Notes: generated by a model not told the origin, from the letters alone. DNA of 11,064 nt from Anaerolineaceae bacterium UBA3924 (GCA_002385985.1 DGEO01000005.1:6459-17522), one strand, 5' to 3'. Positions 1 to 7,038 are shown, counted from the stretch's first letter. Made by a program: numbers and translations.

Positions 1-2
1 CG

Positions 3-743
3 GGCACGGGCTTTATCAACGAGTGGAGCGGGGGCTTCCAGCTGGCCTTTCAGCTGGCCTCCGCCACCGCCCTGATTGCGGCGCTGCTGATGGCCTTCTA
101 CCCGGAGAAGCGAAACGCTCAGCTCAAAATCATGAGCCCGGACCAGATCGGTCACCTGGTGGTGCGCCCTGACGTGCTCATCCCCACGCTGATGAGCGCG
201 GTGCTGCAGTACGGCGACTGGGCGGCCACCTTCAGCTTCATCCCGCTGCTGGCCGAGCAGTTCGGCGCTACCGACCAGTACCAGAGCGCCCGTCTGAGCT
301 TCAACATGCTCATGATGATCGCGGGCAACTTCATGGCCACCCCGCTGGCCGTCCGGCTGGGCCAGCGCCGCGTGATCGTGATCTGCTTCCTGCTGATGGC
401 CGTCGGGGTGGGCATGGCCGCTGTGGGCGCTTCACTGGGGATCCTGTTCGCCTCGCAGCTCTTTATCGGGCTGTCGATCGGCATCAGCTACCCGGTGCTG
501 ATGGGCATGAGCATCCAGCAGGTGGACGAATCGCAGCGCTCCACCGCCATGGGTGTGCACCAGTCGGTCTACGCCCTGGGCGTGTTCGGCGGGCCCTGGC
601 TGAGCGGCATCCTGGCCGACGCGGTGGGCATCCCGGTGATGTTCGCCATCACTGCGGCCGCCATCCTGCTGGCCGGCGCAGGTCTGCTGCAGCTGCTGCC
701 CGGCCGTCGACCACGCAAACGCCGCCGCGCCCTTCTGGGCTGA
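3..743 (+). CDS. MFS transporter, C-terminal part (5' truncated)
   Basis: Integral membrane secondary transporter of the major facilitator superfamily; the substrate is unknown. The reading frame is open from the window edge, so the N-terminal half is missing. The visible 246 residues begin inside a hydrophobic helix (QLASATALIAALLMAFYP), then a charged cytoplasmic loop (PEKRNAQLK), then about six more hydrophobic segments. A Gly/Arg loop (AVRLGQRRVIV) between helices resembles the repeated MFS loop motif seen between TM2-3 and TM8-9. The protein ends in a basic tail (GRRPRKRRR), as expected for a cytoplasmic C-terminus. An internal ATG at 90 exists, but coding clearly continues upstream of it. 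It is on the opposite strand from the PTS operon and nothing ties it functionally to that operon. The family call is fairly secure; the specificity is not. Confidence 0.8.
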   Translation, partial: GTGFINEWSGGFQLAFQLASATALIAALLMAFYPEKRNAQLKIMSPDQIGHLVVRPDVLIPTLMSAVLQYGDWAATFSFIPLLAEQFGATDQYQSARLSFNMLMMIAGNFMATPLAVRLGQRRVIVICFLLMAVGVGMAAVGASLGILFASQLFIGLSIGISYPVLMGMSIQQVDESQRSTAMGVHQSVYALGVFGGPWLSGILADAVGIPVMFAITAAAILLAGAGLLQLLPGRRPRKRRRALLG

Positions 744-757
744 CAATACCGCACGCT

Positions 758-838
758 TTACCGCCACCAACCGGTGCTCTTCCGCTGGTGGTCGCGCTGC
801 TTCCACAGCTCGTCCATGCGGGCGGTGTTCCCCGGCAT
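758..838 (-). other. Possible small minus-strand ORF or gene remnant
   Basis: A minus-strand frame from ATG at 838 to TAA at 758 encodes 26 residues (MPGNTARMDELWKQR, then a basic stretch ending GWWR). The same frame stays open further upstream, to a GTG at 922 (54 codons). Third codon positions in the last 30 codons are almost all G or C, like the real genes here, and the composition (Trp, Arg, Asp, Glu) looks protein-like. The upstream part has much lower third-position GC. I see no convincing ribosome binding site, and I do not recognise the family. It could be the 3' remnant of a decayed gene or chance in a GC-rich gap. Confidence 0.22.
764..791. repeat. Weak hairpin 14 bp after the MFS stop region
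   Basis: CCACCA at 764-769 is complementary to TGGTGG at 786-791, with a 16-nt loop. No T-run follows on either strand, so it is a poor terminator candidate. It is recorded because it is the only inverted repeat noticed between the MFS gene and the next promoter. Confidence 0.2.
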
Positions 839-899
839 CCCCGAGGAGAAAGGCTCTCCAACCCGATAGACTGGCCTGGCCCGGCCTGTTCGCTCGGTC

Positions 900-908
900 T
901 GGTATACT
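900..908 (+). promoter_or_regulatory. Extended -10 promoter candidate for the HD-domain gene
   Basis: TGGTATACT matches an extended -10 element (TGn followed by TATAAT, with one mismatch in the hexamer). No good -35 hexamer lies 16-18 bp upstream, which is tolerated by extended -10 promoters. Transcription would begin near 915, giving a very short leader before ATG 933. The only weak Shine-Dalgarno candidate, GAGG at 914-917, is 15 nt from the start codon, so a short or near-leaderless mRNA is possible. Confidence 0.4.
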
Positions 909-932
909 GAAACGAGGATCACTGCCCGAGCG

Positions 933-1487
933 ATGAACGACCCATTCGTCTTTCACCAGGCCCTCAACGGGTCCACCTTCTCCCTCACCCGCGCAGATGT
1001 CGACCGCGCGCTGCCGGACGAGCATCTGATCGCGCTGGCCGAGGCCGAGTTTGCCCGCAGACTCTCGCTGGATGGCATCCACGGCCGGCGTCACTGGCGG
1101 CGGGTGCTGGAAAACGGGCTGATCCTGGCTCACTTCAACCGGGTCAACCCGCAGGCGCTGGCCCTGTTCGCCATCTTTCACGACTGCCAGCGGCACTCCG
1201 ACGGTCGCGACCCGGACCACGGCCGCCGCGCAGCCGCCTATCTCCAGCAGCGGCGAGAGATCATTCCCCTGCCGCAGGCCGACTTCGAAGGCCTGGTGCG
1301 CGCAGTCGAACTGCACGCCGACCCCGTCTTCTCCGACCCCGATCCGCTGGTGATGAGCTGCTGGGACGCCGACCGCCTCAACCTGGGCCGCGCCGGCATC
1401 CTGCCCGACCCGGCCCGCCTGTGCACACCGCCCGCCCGCCAGCTGATCGACTGGGCCTGGTCGCGCGACCAGAACGGCAGCTGGTAG
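933..1487 (+). CDS. HD-domain protein (predicted metal-dependent phosphohydrolase)
   Basis: A 184-residue soluble protein of the HD superfamily, whose members bind divalent metals and usually hydrolyse phosphate esters or nucleotides. Visible ligands in the expected order: the HGRRHW segment (H50/H54), the HD doublet in FHDC (H83-D84), H96 in the following DHG, H128 in ELHAD and D145 in WDADRL. The HG..HW...V pattern and the WDADRL motif are typical of small stand-alone HD proteins. The substrate cannot be inferred. The gene appears monocistronic, with its own extended -10 candidate, and it converges on the PTS operon with a shared hairpin in the 90-bp gap. Start: ATG 933 is the first in-frame ATG, with only a weak upstream ribosome binding site. 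Family call solid; function open. Confidence 0.82.
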   Translation: MNDPFVFHQALNGSTFSLTRADVDRALPDEHLIALAEAEFARRLSLDGIHGRRHWRRVLENGLILAHFNRVNPQALALFAIFHDCQRHSDGRDPDHGRRAAAYLQQRREIIPLPQADFEGLVRAVELHADPVFSDPDPLVMSCWDADRLNLGRAGILPDPARLCTPPARQLIDWAWSRDQNGSW

Positions 1488-1524
1488 CATTTTCGCCTGA
1501 CTATCCATCCGGTCCTTAACGGAA

Positions 1525-1550
1525 GACGGCCGCCCGGTCAGGCGGCTGTC
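1525..1550. terminator. Intergenic hairpin between convergent genes (possible bidirectional terminator)
   Basis: Arms GACGGCCGCC (1525-1534) and GGCGGCTGTC (1541-1550) form a 10-bp stem with one G-U pair and a 6-nt loop. It lies 37 nt after the HD gene stop and 27 nt after the sgcB-like stop on the other strand. On the plus strand only a loose T-rich stretch follows (ATTTT at about 1561-1565); on the minus strand the run is weaker still. It is therefore a plausible but imperfect intrinsic terminator. Confidence 0.5.
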
Positions 1551-1577
1551 TGATTCCAGTATTTTAAGTCCGGCGGG

Positions 1578-1880
1578 CTAGTTCTTTTCCGCCTGAATCC
1601 TGCGGATCTCCGCGATCACCTTTTCCACCAGCTCTTCCTCGCCGATGCCCGTCAGCAGCGGGATGGCGCTGAACACCGGGGCGGTGACGTTGGCAGTCAC
1701 CATGGTGTTGGAGATGATGATGTCGTAATTGGCTGCGCGGCCTTCCAGCTCGTTGTTCCCGGCCCCGTCAATCACCGCGTTGATGCGGTGCCTGTCCAGG
1801 TATTCGCGCAATTTGAAGGCTGCGTGCATCGATGTGGCCACGCCGGAACCACAGACCACGAGTATTTTTACCTTATACAT
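1578..1880 (-). CDS. sgcB: PTS IIB component, galactitol/pentitol type (SgcB-like)
   Basis: A small cytoplasmic phosphocarrier of 100 residues that takes phosphate from the IIA protein onto a cysteine and passes it to the sugar bound by the IIC permease. The N-terminal P-loop VVCGSGVATS has the active-site Cys at residue 10, with the C-x5-TS arrangement typical of the lactose/galactitol IIB fold. Length matches stand-alone GatB/SgcB proteins. I place the start at ATG 1880 (MYKVKILVVCG), because family members begin just before the first beta strand. A longer frame to 1970 would overlap the preceding gene. An AGGTGAGAGG stretch ends directly before the ATG. It is the last gene of the operon, 16 nt after the IIA gene. 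Confidence 0.9.
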   Translation of the reverse strand: MYKVKILVVCGSGVATSMHAAFKLREYLDRHRINAVIDGAGNNELEGRAANYDIIISNTMVTANVTAPVFSAIPLLTGIGEEELVEKVIAEIRRIQAEKN

Positions 1881-1896
1881 CCTCTCACCTCGAAGA

Positions 1897-2436
1897 TTAG
1901 TGTGACAACTGCGCCTGATTGCCTGATTGAGCGGCGTACTTTTCAGCCATTTGCTGAATATGAGCCTCAATAATGCGTTTCACTTCACCGGGTTGGCTGG
2001 CCTGCAGGATCCCGCGCAGCGCCTGATCGTTTTCCACCAGTGAGACCACGCTGCGCAGCACGGTGACCACCGCTTTCGGGTTGTTGACCGCCAGCATCAT
2101 CACGATCTCCACCGAGATGGTGTCGGCTTCGGTGCCCATGGCCTGAAACTCGACCGGTTCCGCCAGCGTGGCGATGGCCAGAGCTGGTTTGATCACGTGC
2201 CCGGTATCTGTATGGGGGATGGCAAACCCGGCCACCCGCGCCTGCAGCCCGGTGGGGAACACCTTTTCCCGGTCCAGCACCGCCTGAACGAACGTATCCC
2301 GGACGTAGCCGTGCTCGTACAGCAGCGCTCCCAGCTTGCGGATGATGTCTTCCCGGTCCGCAGCCCGGTACCTCAGCAGGATGTTGTTCTCCTCCAGAGC
2401 CAGCCCTTCCAGCCCAACTTCATCAGCCTGAAGCAT
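1897..2436 (-). CDS. sgcA: PTS IIA component, fructose/mannitol type (SgcA/GatA-like)
   Basis: A cytoplasmic phosphotransfer protein of 179 residues that receives phosphate from HPr and hands it to the IIB protein. The family signature around the phosphorylated histidine is visible as GFAIPHTDTGHV, with His75 in IPHT, followed by the conserved AIATLAEPVEF strand. The N-terminal region has the usual DREDIIRKLGALLYEHGYV helix (substrate for two-helix packing in this fold). Start: ATG 2436 has GAGGAG 7 nt upstream and follows the epimerase stop by 13 nt; a longer open frame to 2541 would overlap that gene and lacks such a site. At about 179 residues it is slightly longer than typical GatA proteins, mostly through a polar C-terminal tail. 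Confidence 0.9.
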   Translation of the reverse strand: MLQADEVGLEGLALEENNILLRYRAADREDIIRKLGALLYEHGYVRDTFVQAVLDREKVFPTGLQARVAGFAIPHTDTGHVIKPALAIATLAEPVEFQAMGTEADTISVEIVMMLAVNNPKAVVTVLRSVVSLVENDQALRGILQASQPGEVKRIIEAHIQQMAEKYAAQSGNQAQLSH

Positions 2437-2449
2437 GCTTTTGCTCCTC

Positions 2450-3094
2450 TCAGGCGGCTGCCGCCTTGATTGCACGTATGTTTTCCCTGATATCGCCGTG
2501 AAACACCCCCCGTCCTGAAACCAGAATATCCGCTCCCGCACGGATGACCTCCGCGGCGTTGGCGGCCGTGATGCCTCCGTCCACCTGCCACTGCACCCCC
2601 TCCAGCCCGGCCTGTGCCCGGCCTGCGCGCACCTTCTCCAGCACCTCGGGCAGGTAAGCGCAGTGGCCTGCCTCTGGCTCGGTGGTCAGCACCAGAACAA
2701 AGGACAGGAAGGGCCGCAGGTATCCCATCTCGGGGAGTGGAGTTTTGGGATTAAAGGCCAGCCCCGGCTGCATCCCGTGCTGAGCGATCAGGCCCAGCGT
2801 GCGCCGGGGATATTCGCAGGCCTCGTAGTGCACCGAAACCCGCTGCACCCCCATACGGGCAAGCTCCGGGATCAGCCACTCCGGGTTGACCATCATCAGA
2901 TGGACATCGAACGGCAGCCGGGTGAGCGGGCGAAGCTCTTCAATCAGCCGGGTGCCCAGGTTCATCACCGGCACAAAACTGCCGTCCTCCAGGTCGAAGT
3001 GGAGCATGTCCGCGCCGGCCTCTTCCAGCCGGGATACCGTCTCCTTCAGGCAGGTCAGCGGTGCGGAGACCAGAGATGGGGACAACAGCACCAT
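2450..3094 (-). CDS. sgcE: Ribulose-phosphate 3-epimerase-like protein (SgcE-like)
   Basis: A 214-residue TIM-barrel protein of the ribulose-phosphate 3-epimerase family, which interconverts ketopentose 5-phosphates through a metal-stabilised enediolate. All four metal ligands are present: H32 and D34 in LHFDLEDGSFVP, H65 in VHLMM, and D172 in QVDGGI. The last two Asp/His sets also include the catalytic acid-base residues. The phosphate end VSGRGVF is also near normal. Two places differ from housekeeping Rpe: SAPL replaces the usual S-A-D at residues 10-13, and TTEPEAGHCAY (137-147) replaces the conserved NPGFGGQ phosphate-loop region. The same kind of drift is seen in E. coli SgcE, so a different substrate is likely. 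Start: ATG 3094 with GGAG 5 nt upstream; it follows the sgcQ stop by 2 nt, implying translational coupling. Confidence 0.88.
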   Translation of the reverse strand: MVLLSPSLVSAPLTCLKETVSRLEEAGADMLHFDLEDGSFVPVMNLGTRLIEELRPLTRLPFDVHLMMVNPEWLIPELARMGVQRVSVHYEACEYPRRTLGLIAQHGMQPGLAFNPKTPLPEMGYLRPFLSFVLVLTTEPEAGHCAYLPEVLEKVRAGRAQAGLEGVQWQVDGGITAANAAEVIRAGADILVSGRGVFHGDIRENIRAIKAAAA

Positions 3095-3096
3095 GA

Positions 3097-3918
3097 TCAC
3101 TCCAGATTCCGGCGGAAGTCCCGCACCTTATCCATGAACACCTTCACCCGGTGCCGGTCGATGTGGTTTTCGAAGCGGCCATCGTACTTGAAGGTGGTAC
3201 CCACCACCGCACCATCGGCGATCGAGAGCTGTTCTTCCAGATTCTCCAGCCGCACCCCGGTATTGGCGAACACAACCGTGTCCGGCACGGCGTCCTTAAC
3301 CTTCCGCAGCGTGGAGGCGGAGGTCTGCGTGCCGGCGGTCAGTCCCGAAACGCACAGCGCGTCCGGGTGGTTGTTGAACACCGTGGATCTGGCGATGGAC
3401 ACAATGTCCCGGTCGGCCAGGTACTTCGCTGCCTCGGGGACAATGTTGAAGAGCAGCTTCACATTCTGCGCGCCGATGCGGTGCTGGTGACGCACCGTCT
3501 CGCCCACGTTGGTGTTCCACAGGCCAAAATCGCTGGCATATACGCCGGTGAAGATCTCGCGCACAAAGCTGGCATCCACCGCCACGGCCAGATCCAGCGA
3601 CGCTTTGGGGTCCCAGAGCACATTAACGCCGAAGGGCACATGGATGTCGTCCATCAGCTCGCCGATCACCCGCCCCATGGCGGCCACGGTCACCGCCTCC
3701 ACCCGGGTCAGGTACGGCAGGCTGAACTCATTGGAGAACATCACCGCGTCCACGCCCCCATCCTGCAGGGCCAGCAAATCTTCGCGGGCGGCCTTCACCA
3801 CCTGTTTCATTCCGCAGGCCGGGTCATACCCCGGGTCGCCCGGCAGCGCCATGAGGTGACACATGGCGATGATCGGCTTGCATGTTCCAAATAGGTCTTG
3901 TGTCCAGTACTTGTTCAT
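3097..3918 (-). CDS. sgcQ: BtpA/SgcQ family TIM-barrel protein
   Basis: A 273-residue protein of the BtpA/SgcQ family. Many long segments match E. coli SgcQ as I remember it: AMCHLMALPGDPGYD, GGVDAVMFSNEFSLPYL, PFGVNVLWDP, REIFTGVYASDFGLWNT, NVGETVRHQHRIGA, STVFNNHPDALCVSGLTAG, VFANTGVRLEN. The family is predicted to be a TIM barrel. Cyanobacterial BtpA affects photosystem I stability, but the biochemical activity of SgcQ proteins is not established, and older nucleosidase labels are weakly supported. The distinct family match makes this the best marker that the operon is sgc-type. Start: ATG 3918 with AGGA 8 nt upstream; a TTG at 3939 is possible but has its ribosome site almost touching it. 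Confidence 0.93.
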   Translation of the reverse strand: MNKYWTQDLFGTCKPIIAMCHLMALPGDPGYDPACGMKQVVKAAREDLLALQDGGVDAVMFSNEFSLPYLTRVEAVTVAAMGRVIGELMDDIHVPFGVNVLWDPKASLDLAVAVDASFVREIFTGVYASDFGLWNTNVGETVRHQHRIGAQNVKLLFNIVPEAAKYLADRDIVSIARSTVFNNHPDALCVSGLTAGTQTSASTLRKVKDAVPDTVVFANTGVRLENLEEQLSIADGAVVGTTFKYDGRFENHIDRHRVKVFMDKVRDFRRNLE

Positions 3919-3959
3919 GGCATCTGTCCTGTTTATCAATCCTTTCTCTATATGTAAGT

Positions 3960-5063
3960 CTAGGGCAGCCCGCGGCGCAGATCAAGCGAACCGTCGAAGC
4001 GGTCCGCGATCGCTTTAACCAGCTGGATGCCCGCTTCAATGTCACGCAGGTCTGAGGTCTCAATAGGTGAATGCGAGTAGCGCATGGGGATGGAGATGTG
4101 CGCCATGGCCACCCCGCGCTTGCCCAGCACAAGGGTGTAGGCATCATCGGTGACCTCGCCGATGATCACCTGGCGCTGGTAGGGCAGGCCCAGGTCTTCC
4201 AGCGTGCGCTCGATGAAACGGCGCAGTTTGGGATTGGGGATCAGCCCGGCCAGCGCCCCGCGCCCGTGGAAGTTCATCTGCAGCACCGCCGGCCCCTTGC
4301 CGAGCGCGATCTCGTAGCGCATGTTCAGGTCCGGGGTGTCACAGGCCGAGGTGATGTCCAGGCACAGGGCCGCGTCCGGCTCCAGGCGGGTGAAGACCGG
4401 CATCACCCCGCGGATGTTGAACTCCTCCTGCACCGAAGCCACCAGATAGATGGTGGCGCTGGGCCGGTGCTCGTGCAGGTGCTCGGCCAGGGCGATCAGC
4501 AGCAGCACGCCGATGCGGTTATCCAGCGTCTTACTGGTGATGCGGTGCTCGCCCACCCGCCGGAAGATGTGGTGGTAGGTCACCACGCTGCCAGTGCGAA
4601 TGCCGCAGGCGTAGACCTCCTCCGCCGAGCTCATCCCCACGTCGATGTACAGCTTATCCGTGGTCGGGACGACATACTTCTGATCCGGCGGGGTCAGGTG
4701 ATGGGCATGCGTGCCGATGAAGCCCAGCACAGACCCGTTCCCGTCCACCGTGTGTACGTCGACAAACGTGCCCCGCAGGGTCTTTTCCGGTATGCCGCCG
4801 ATGCGGTCGAAGCGCAGGAACCCGTTCGGCTCCACTTTGGTTACCATCAACCCGACTTCGTCCACATGGGCAAAAATCAGCAGCTTCGGGGCGTTCTCCT
4901 CCGTCCCGCGGAAGGTGGCGGTCACGTTGCCCAGGTTGTCCACCTCCACCTCATCGGCCAGCGGAGTGAAGCGCTTCACCATTTCAGCGACCATGCGGTC
5001 TTCCATCCCCGAGACTGCCGGGATGCCGGTCAAGTAATCCAGTTCTTCCACAATGCTCTTCAT
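3960..5063 (-). CDS. sgcX: M42-family metallo-aminopeptidase (SgcX/FrvX-like)
   Basis: A 367-residue cytoplasmic di-metal hydrolase of peptidase family M42 (glutamyl aminopeptidase/FrvX type). The ligand and catalytic set is complete and ordered: H66 and D68 in FAHVDEVG, D181 in TLDNRIG, the acid pair E213-E214 in QEEFNIRG, D236 in CLDI and H332 in RYSHSPIE. The protein should therefore be active. M42 enzymes release N-terminal residues from peptides, yet E. coli places them in several sugar PTS operons (sgcX, frvX, ypdE), where their real substrate is unknown. Start: ATG 5063 is preceded by GAGGAGG with 8-nt spacing, a very strong site; a longer frame to 5105 would overlap the SDR gene. Confidence 0.93.
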   Translation of the reverse strand: MKSIVEELDYLTGIPAVSGMEDRMVAEMVKRFTPLADEVEVDNLGNVTATFRGTEENAPKLLIFAHVDEVGLMVTKVEPNGFLRFDRIGGIPEKTLRGTFVDVHTVDGNGSVLGFIGTHAHHLTPPDQKYVVPTTDKLYIDVGMSSAEEVYACGIRTGSVVTYHHIFRRVGEHRITSKTLDNRIGVLLLIALAEHLHEHRPSATIYLVASVQEEFNIRGVMPVFTRLEPDAALCLDITSACDTPDLNMRYEIALGKGPAVLQMNFHGRGALAGLIPNPKLRRFIERTLEDLGLPYQRQVIIGEVTDDAYTLVLGKRGVAMAHISIPMRYSHSPIETSDLRDIEAGIQLVKAIADRFDGSLDLRRGLP

Positions 5064-5091
5064 GAGCCTTTCCTCCTCGAAAATGTCACGA

Positions 5092-5835
5092 CTAGATACC
5101 GACATGCATGCGCCCGCCGTCGGCCACGATGATTTCCCCCACCAGGAAGCTGGACAGCTCGGAGCACAGAAACAGGATCACCCCGGCGATGTCCTCCGGA
5201 TAGCCGATGCGCCGGATGGGCATCATCGGGATGTAATGCTCCAGCATCTCCTGTTCGGATTTATAGCGGGTCATGATCATGTCGCTCATGACCACGGCCG
5301 GCATCACGCCGTTAACCAGAATTCCCAGCGGGGCGTAGGTGCGCGCCAGGTAGCGGGTCAGGGCGTAGGTGCCGCCTTTGGAGGCGACGTACTGTGGAAT
5401 GCCCGTACCGCCTGAATGCACGCAGGTGGAGGTCAGGTTGACAATCCTGCCGCTTCCCCGGGCGGCCATGTGCTCGCGGACGGCTTCCGAGCAGTAGTAC
5501 ACGCCCATCACGTGCACTTCCAGGCTCTTTTCCCAGCCGGCTACCACCCCGGCGTTGTTGACCAGAATATCCACCCGGCCGAACTTCTCCAGGGTACGGT
5601 CCACCATGCGCCGGGCGCTTTCTTCCTTAGAGATGTCCTCAGTCAGGTACCACGGCCGCGGACCCAGCTGCGCCAGCCGGTCCAGCAGCGGCTGGACAGT
5701 CTCCTCCGGGGCTAGATCGTCAATGACCACCTGCGCGCCGGCTTTGGTCAGCAGCTCGGCAGTGGCAGCGCCGATGCCCCGGGCCGCGCCGGTAATAATG
5801 GCTACTTTTCCAGACAGATCAATGCTGTAGGCCAT
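5092..5835 (-). CDS. Short-chain dehydrogenase/reductase (SDR), probably NAD-dependent
   Basis: A 247-residue classical-type SDR, likely oxidising or reducing a polyol or ketose (possibly phosphorylated) made by this pathway. The cofactor motif TGAARGIG begins at residue 15, NNAG is at 93-96, and the catalytic Tyr149 and Lys153 lie in QYVASK with Ser136 13 residues before the Tyr. Acidic D39-D40 at the end of the second strand favour NAD over NADP. The C-terminus (LVGEIIVADGGRMHVGI) is typical of the family. Odd: only about 12 residues separate NNAG from EVHVMG, where most members have about 20 and an Asn at the position of His108. The gene lies 24 nt after the zinc dehydrogenase; GGGAGA is 5-7 nt before ATG 5835. 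Confidence 0.88.
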   Translation of the reverse strand: MAYSIDLSGKVAIITGAARGIGAATAELLTKAGAQVVIDDLAPEETVQPLLDRLAQLGPRPWYLTEDISKEESARRMVDRTLEKFGRVDILVNNAGVVAGWEKSLEVHVMGVYYCSEAVREHMAARGSGRIVNLTSTCVHSGGTGIPQYVASKGGTYALTRYLARTYAPLGILVNGVMPAVVMSDMIMTRYKSEQEMLEHYIPMMPIRRIGYPEDIAGVILFLCSELSSFLVGEIIVADGGRMHVGI

Positions 5836-5859
5836 AAGATTCTCCCTGCGAACGCGGGA

Positions 5860-6900
5860 TCAGTGATTTTCCTCAAATGTGATGACGCACTTCAGGCTTC
5901 CCTGGCGGCTGGCGGTCTGCAGGATGGCGTCTGACAGCTGCTCGAGCGGGTAACGGTGGCTGATCAGGGCCTCGCCGTTCACAGCGCCGCAGGCCAGCAG
6001 GTCCAGCGCGGTGCGCGTGTCATTGTGATCTCCAGAGTAACTGGAGGTAATGGTCAGCTCATTGAAAAACACATACGAGGGGTACAGCGGGATGGAATCC
6101 TCAGGGTGCGGTGTGGCGAAGAACAACACCGTGCCGCCTTTGTTGGCAATCCGGATGCCCAGGTTCATCGCGCTCAGGTCCTTTGCCGCCACGATGACCC
6201 GGTCCGCCCCGGGCGAACCCAGGATCGACTGCACCCGGCGGACCTCCTCTTCCACATCCCGCGAGGGGGTCAGCACCACCTCGGCGCCGAATTCGCGGGC
6301 CTTTTGCTGGCGCCATTCCAGCACTTCATAAACGATCAACTTGCGCACGCCCCAGGCACGCAGTACCTGGATGAACATCAGGCCCATCGCCCCCGTGCCG
6401 ATGAGCGCCACGCTGTCGTCCGGCCGGATATTCGCCCGCCGGATGGCATGCACCACACAGGCCAGCGGCTCGACCAGCGTGCCCACCTCGAAGGAGACGT
6501 TGTCTGGCAGGATCAGGGTGTCGCGCTCAACGTGCTCCCGCGAGGCAGTAAAGTACTCGGAAAAACCGCCCGGGTGAATGTGCGTCCGGCGGAAGGTCTC
6601 GCACATGGTGAAATTCCCCCGGCGGCAGTGTTCGCAAATCAGACAGGGGATGTGATGGTGGACCACCACCCGGTCACCGGGGCGCACCAGGTCCATCCCC
6701 GGCCCTGTCTGGACCACCACGCCCGAAGCCTCATGGCCCAGCGTCAGCGGAGCGCGCGGGGTCAGGTACCACTCCATGGTGTCCCCCACGCACACCCCCG
6801 AAGCCCGGGTCTGCACCAGGATCTCGCCCTCACCCGGTACGGGTATGGGGCGCTCCTCAATGCGCACATCCCGGTTGTTGTAGTAAACGGCTACCTTCAT
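5860..6900 (-). CDS. Zinc-dependent medium-chain alcohol/polyol dehydrogenase
   Basis: A 346-residue medium-chain dehydrogenase resembling sorbitol, threonine and galactitol-1-phosphate dehydrogenases. Catalytic zinc ligands are C37 (SGVCVGD), H56-E57 (GHE) and E144 (VEP). The structural zinc site is complete: C86, C89, C92 and C100, in C-x2-C-x2-C-x7-C. The Rossmann motif GTGAMG is at 168-173, with Glu after the second strand (VYEVLEW), which favours NAD. In this operon the obvious role is oxidation of an alditol phosphate delivered by the PTS (a GatD-like step), but a free polyol substrate cannot be excluded. Start: ATG 6900 (MKVAVYY) fits the family; an open frame continues to 7041 without family-like sequence. 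The ribosome site AGGGGA is about 12 nt upstream, rather distant. A 154-nt gap with two hairpins precedes it. Confidence 0.88.
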   Translation of the reverse strand: MKVAVYYNNRDVRIEERPIPVPGEGEILVQTRASGVCVGDTMEWYLTPRAPLTLGHEASGVVVQTGPGMDLVRPGDRVVVHHHIPCLICEHCRRGNFTMCETFRRTHIHPGGFSEYFTASREHVERDTLILPDNVSFEVGTLVEPLACVVHAIRRANIRPDDSVALIGTGAMGLMFIQVLRAWGVRKLIVYEVLEWRQQKAREFGAEVVLTPSRDVEEEVRRVQSILGSPGADRVIVAAKDLSAMNLGIRIANKGGTVLFFATPHPEDSIPLYPSYVFFNELTITSSYSGDHNDTRTALDLLACGAVNGEALISHRYPLEQLSDAILQTASRQGSLKCVITFEENH

Positions 6901-6920
6901 GATGAATCTTGTTCCCCTGA

Positions 6921-6948
6921 CGGGCGGCCCAACTTTCAGAGCCGCCCG
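6921..6948 (-). repeat. GC-rich hairpin just upstream of the dehydrogenase ribosome site
   Basis: CGGGCGGC (6921-6928) and GCCGCCCG (6941-6948) form a perfect 8-bp all-GC stem around a 12-nt AT-richer loop. In the mRNA the stem ends 20 nt before the dehydrogenase start codon and abuts the AGGGGA ribosome site. It could modulate translation or protect processed mRNA. There is no T-run, so it is not a terminator. Confidence 0.5.
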
Positions 6949-7004
6949 GAAATCGATGCGGTGTATATCCGCCCCCCTTGAGTTACAGCGGGTGATCCCC
7001 GGGT

Positions 7005-7038
7005 GAGCGGGCTGCCAGTGCAGCCCGGCAGCCCGCTC
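7005..7038 (-). repeat. Strong intercistronic hairpin after the IIC gene
   Basis: GAGCGGGCTGCC (7005-7016) is fully complementary to GGCAGCCCGCTC (7027-7038), giving a 12-bp perfect stem with a 10-nt loop, 16 nt after the IIC stop codon. What follows in the mRNA is ACCCGGGG rather than U-rich, so it is better read as an mRNA-end stabiliser or a partial polarity element than as an intrinsic terminator. Confidence 0.6.

Noticed and set aside
432..1508. Long minus-strand open frame (about 358 codons) opposite the MFS and HD genes
   Set aside because: It is antisense to two recognisable genes, its product is Gln/Gly/Arg-rich and matches no family I know, and such shadows are common in GC-rich DNA.
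4071..5132. Long plus-strand open frame (about 353 codons) opposite the M42 peptidase gene
   Set aside because: The opposite strand encodes an M42 enzyme with every catalytic motif; the His/Arg/Gln-rich product is a compositional shadow.
5956..6981. Plus-strand open frame (about 341 codons) opposite the zinc dehydrogenase
   Set aside because: It is antisense to a complete, motif-perfect dehydrogenase and has no ribosome site or recognisable domain.
7005..7038. Hairpin after the first IIC gene as a transcription terminator
   Set aside because: No T-run follows on the minus strand, and six or more genes of the same pathway lie downstream.
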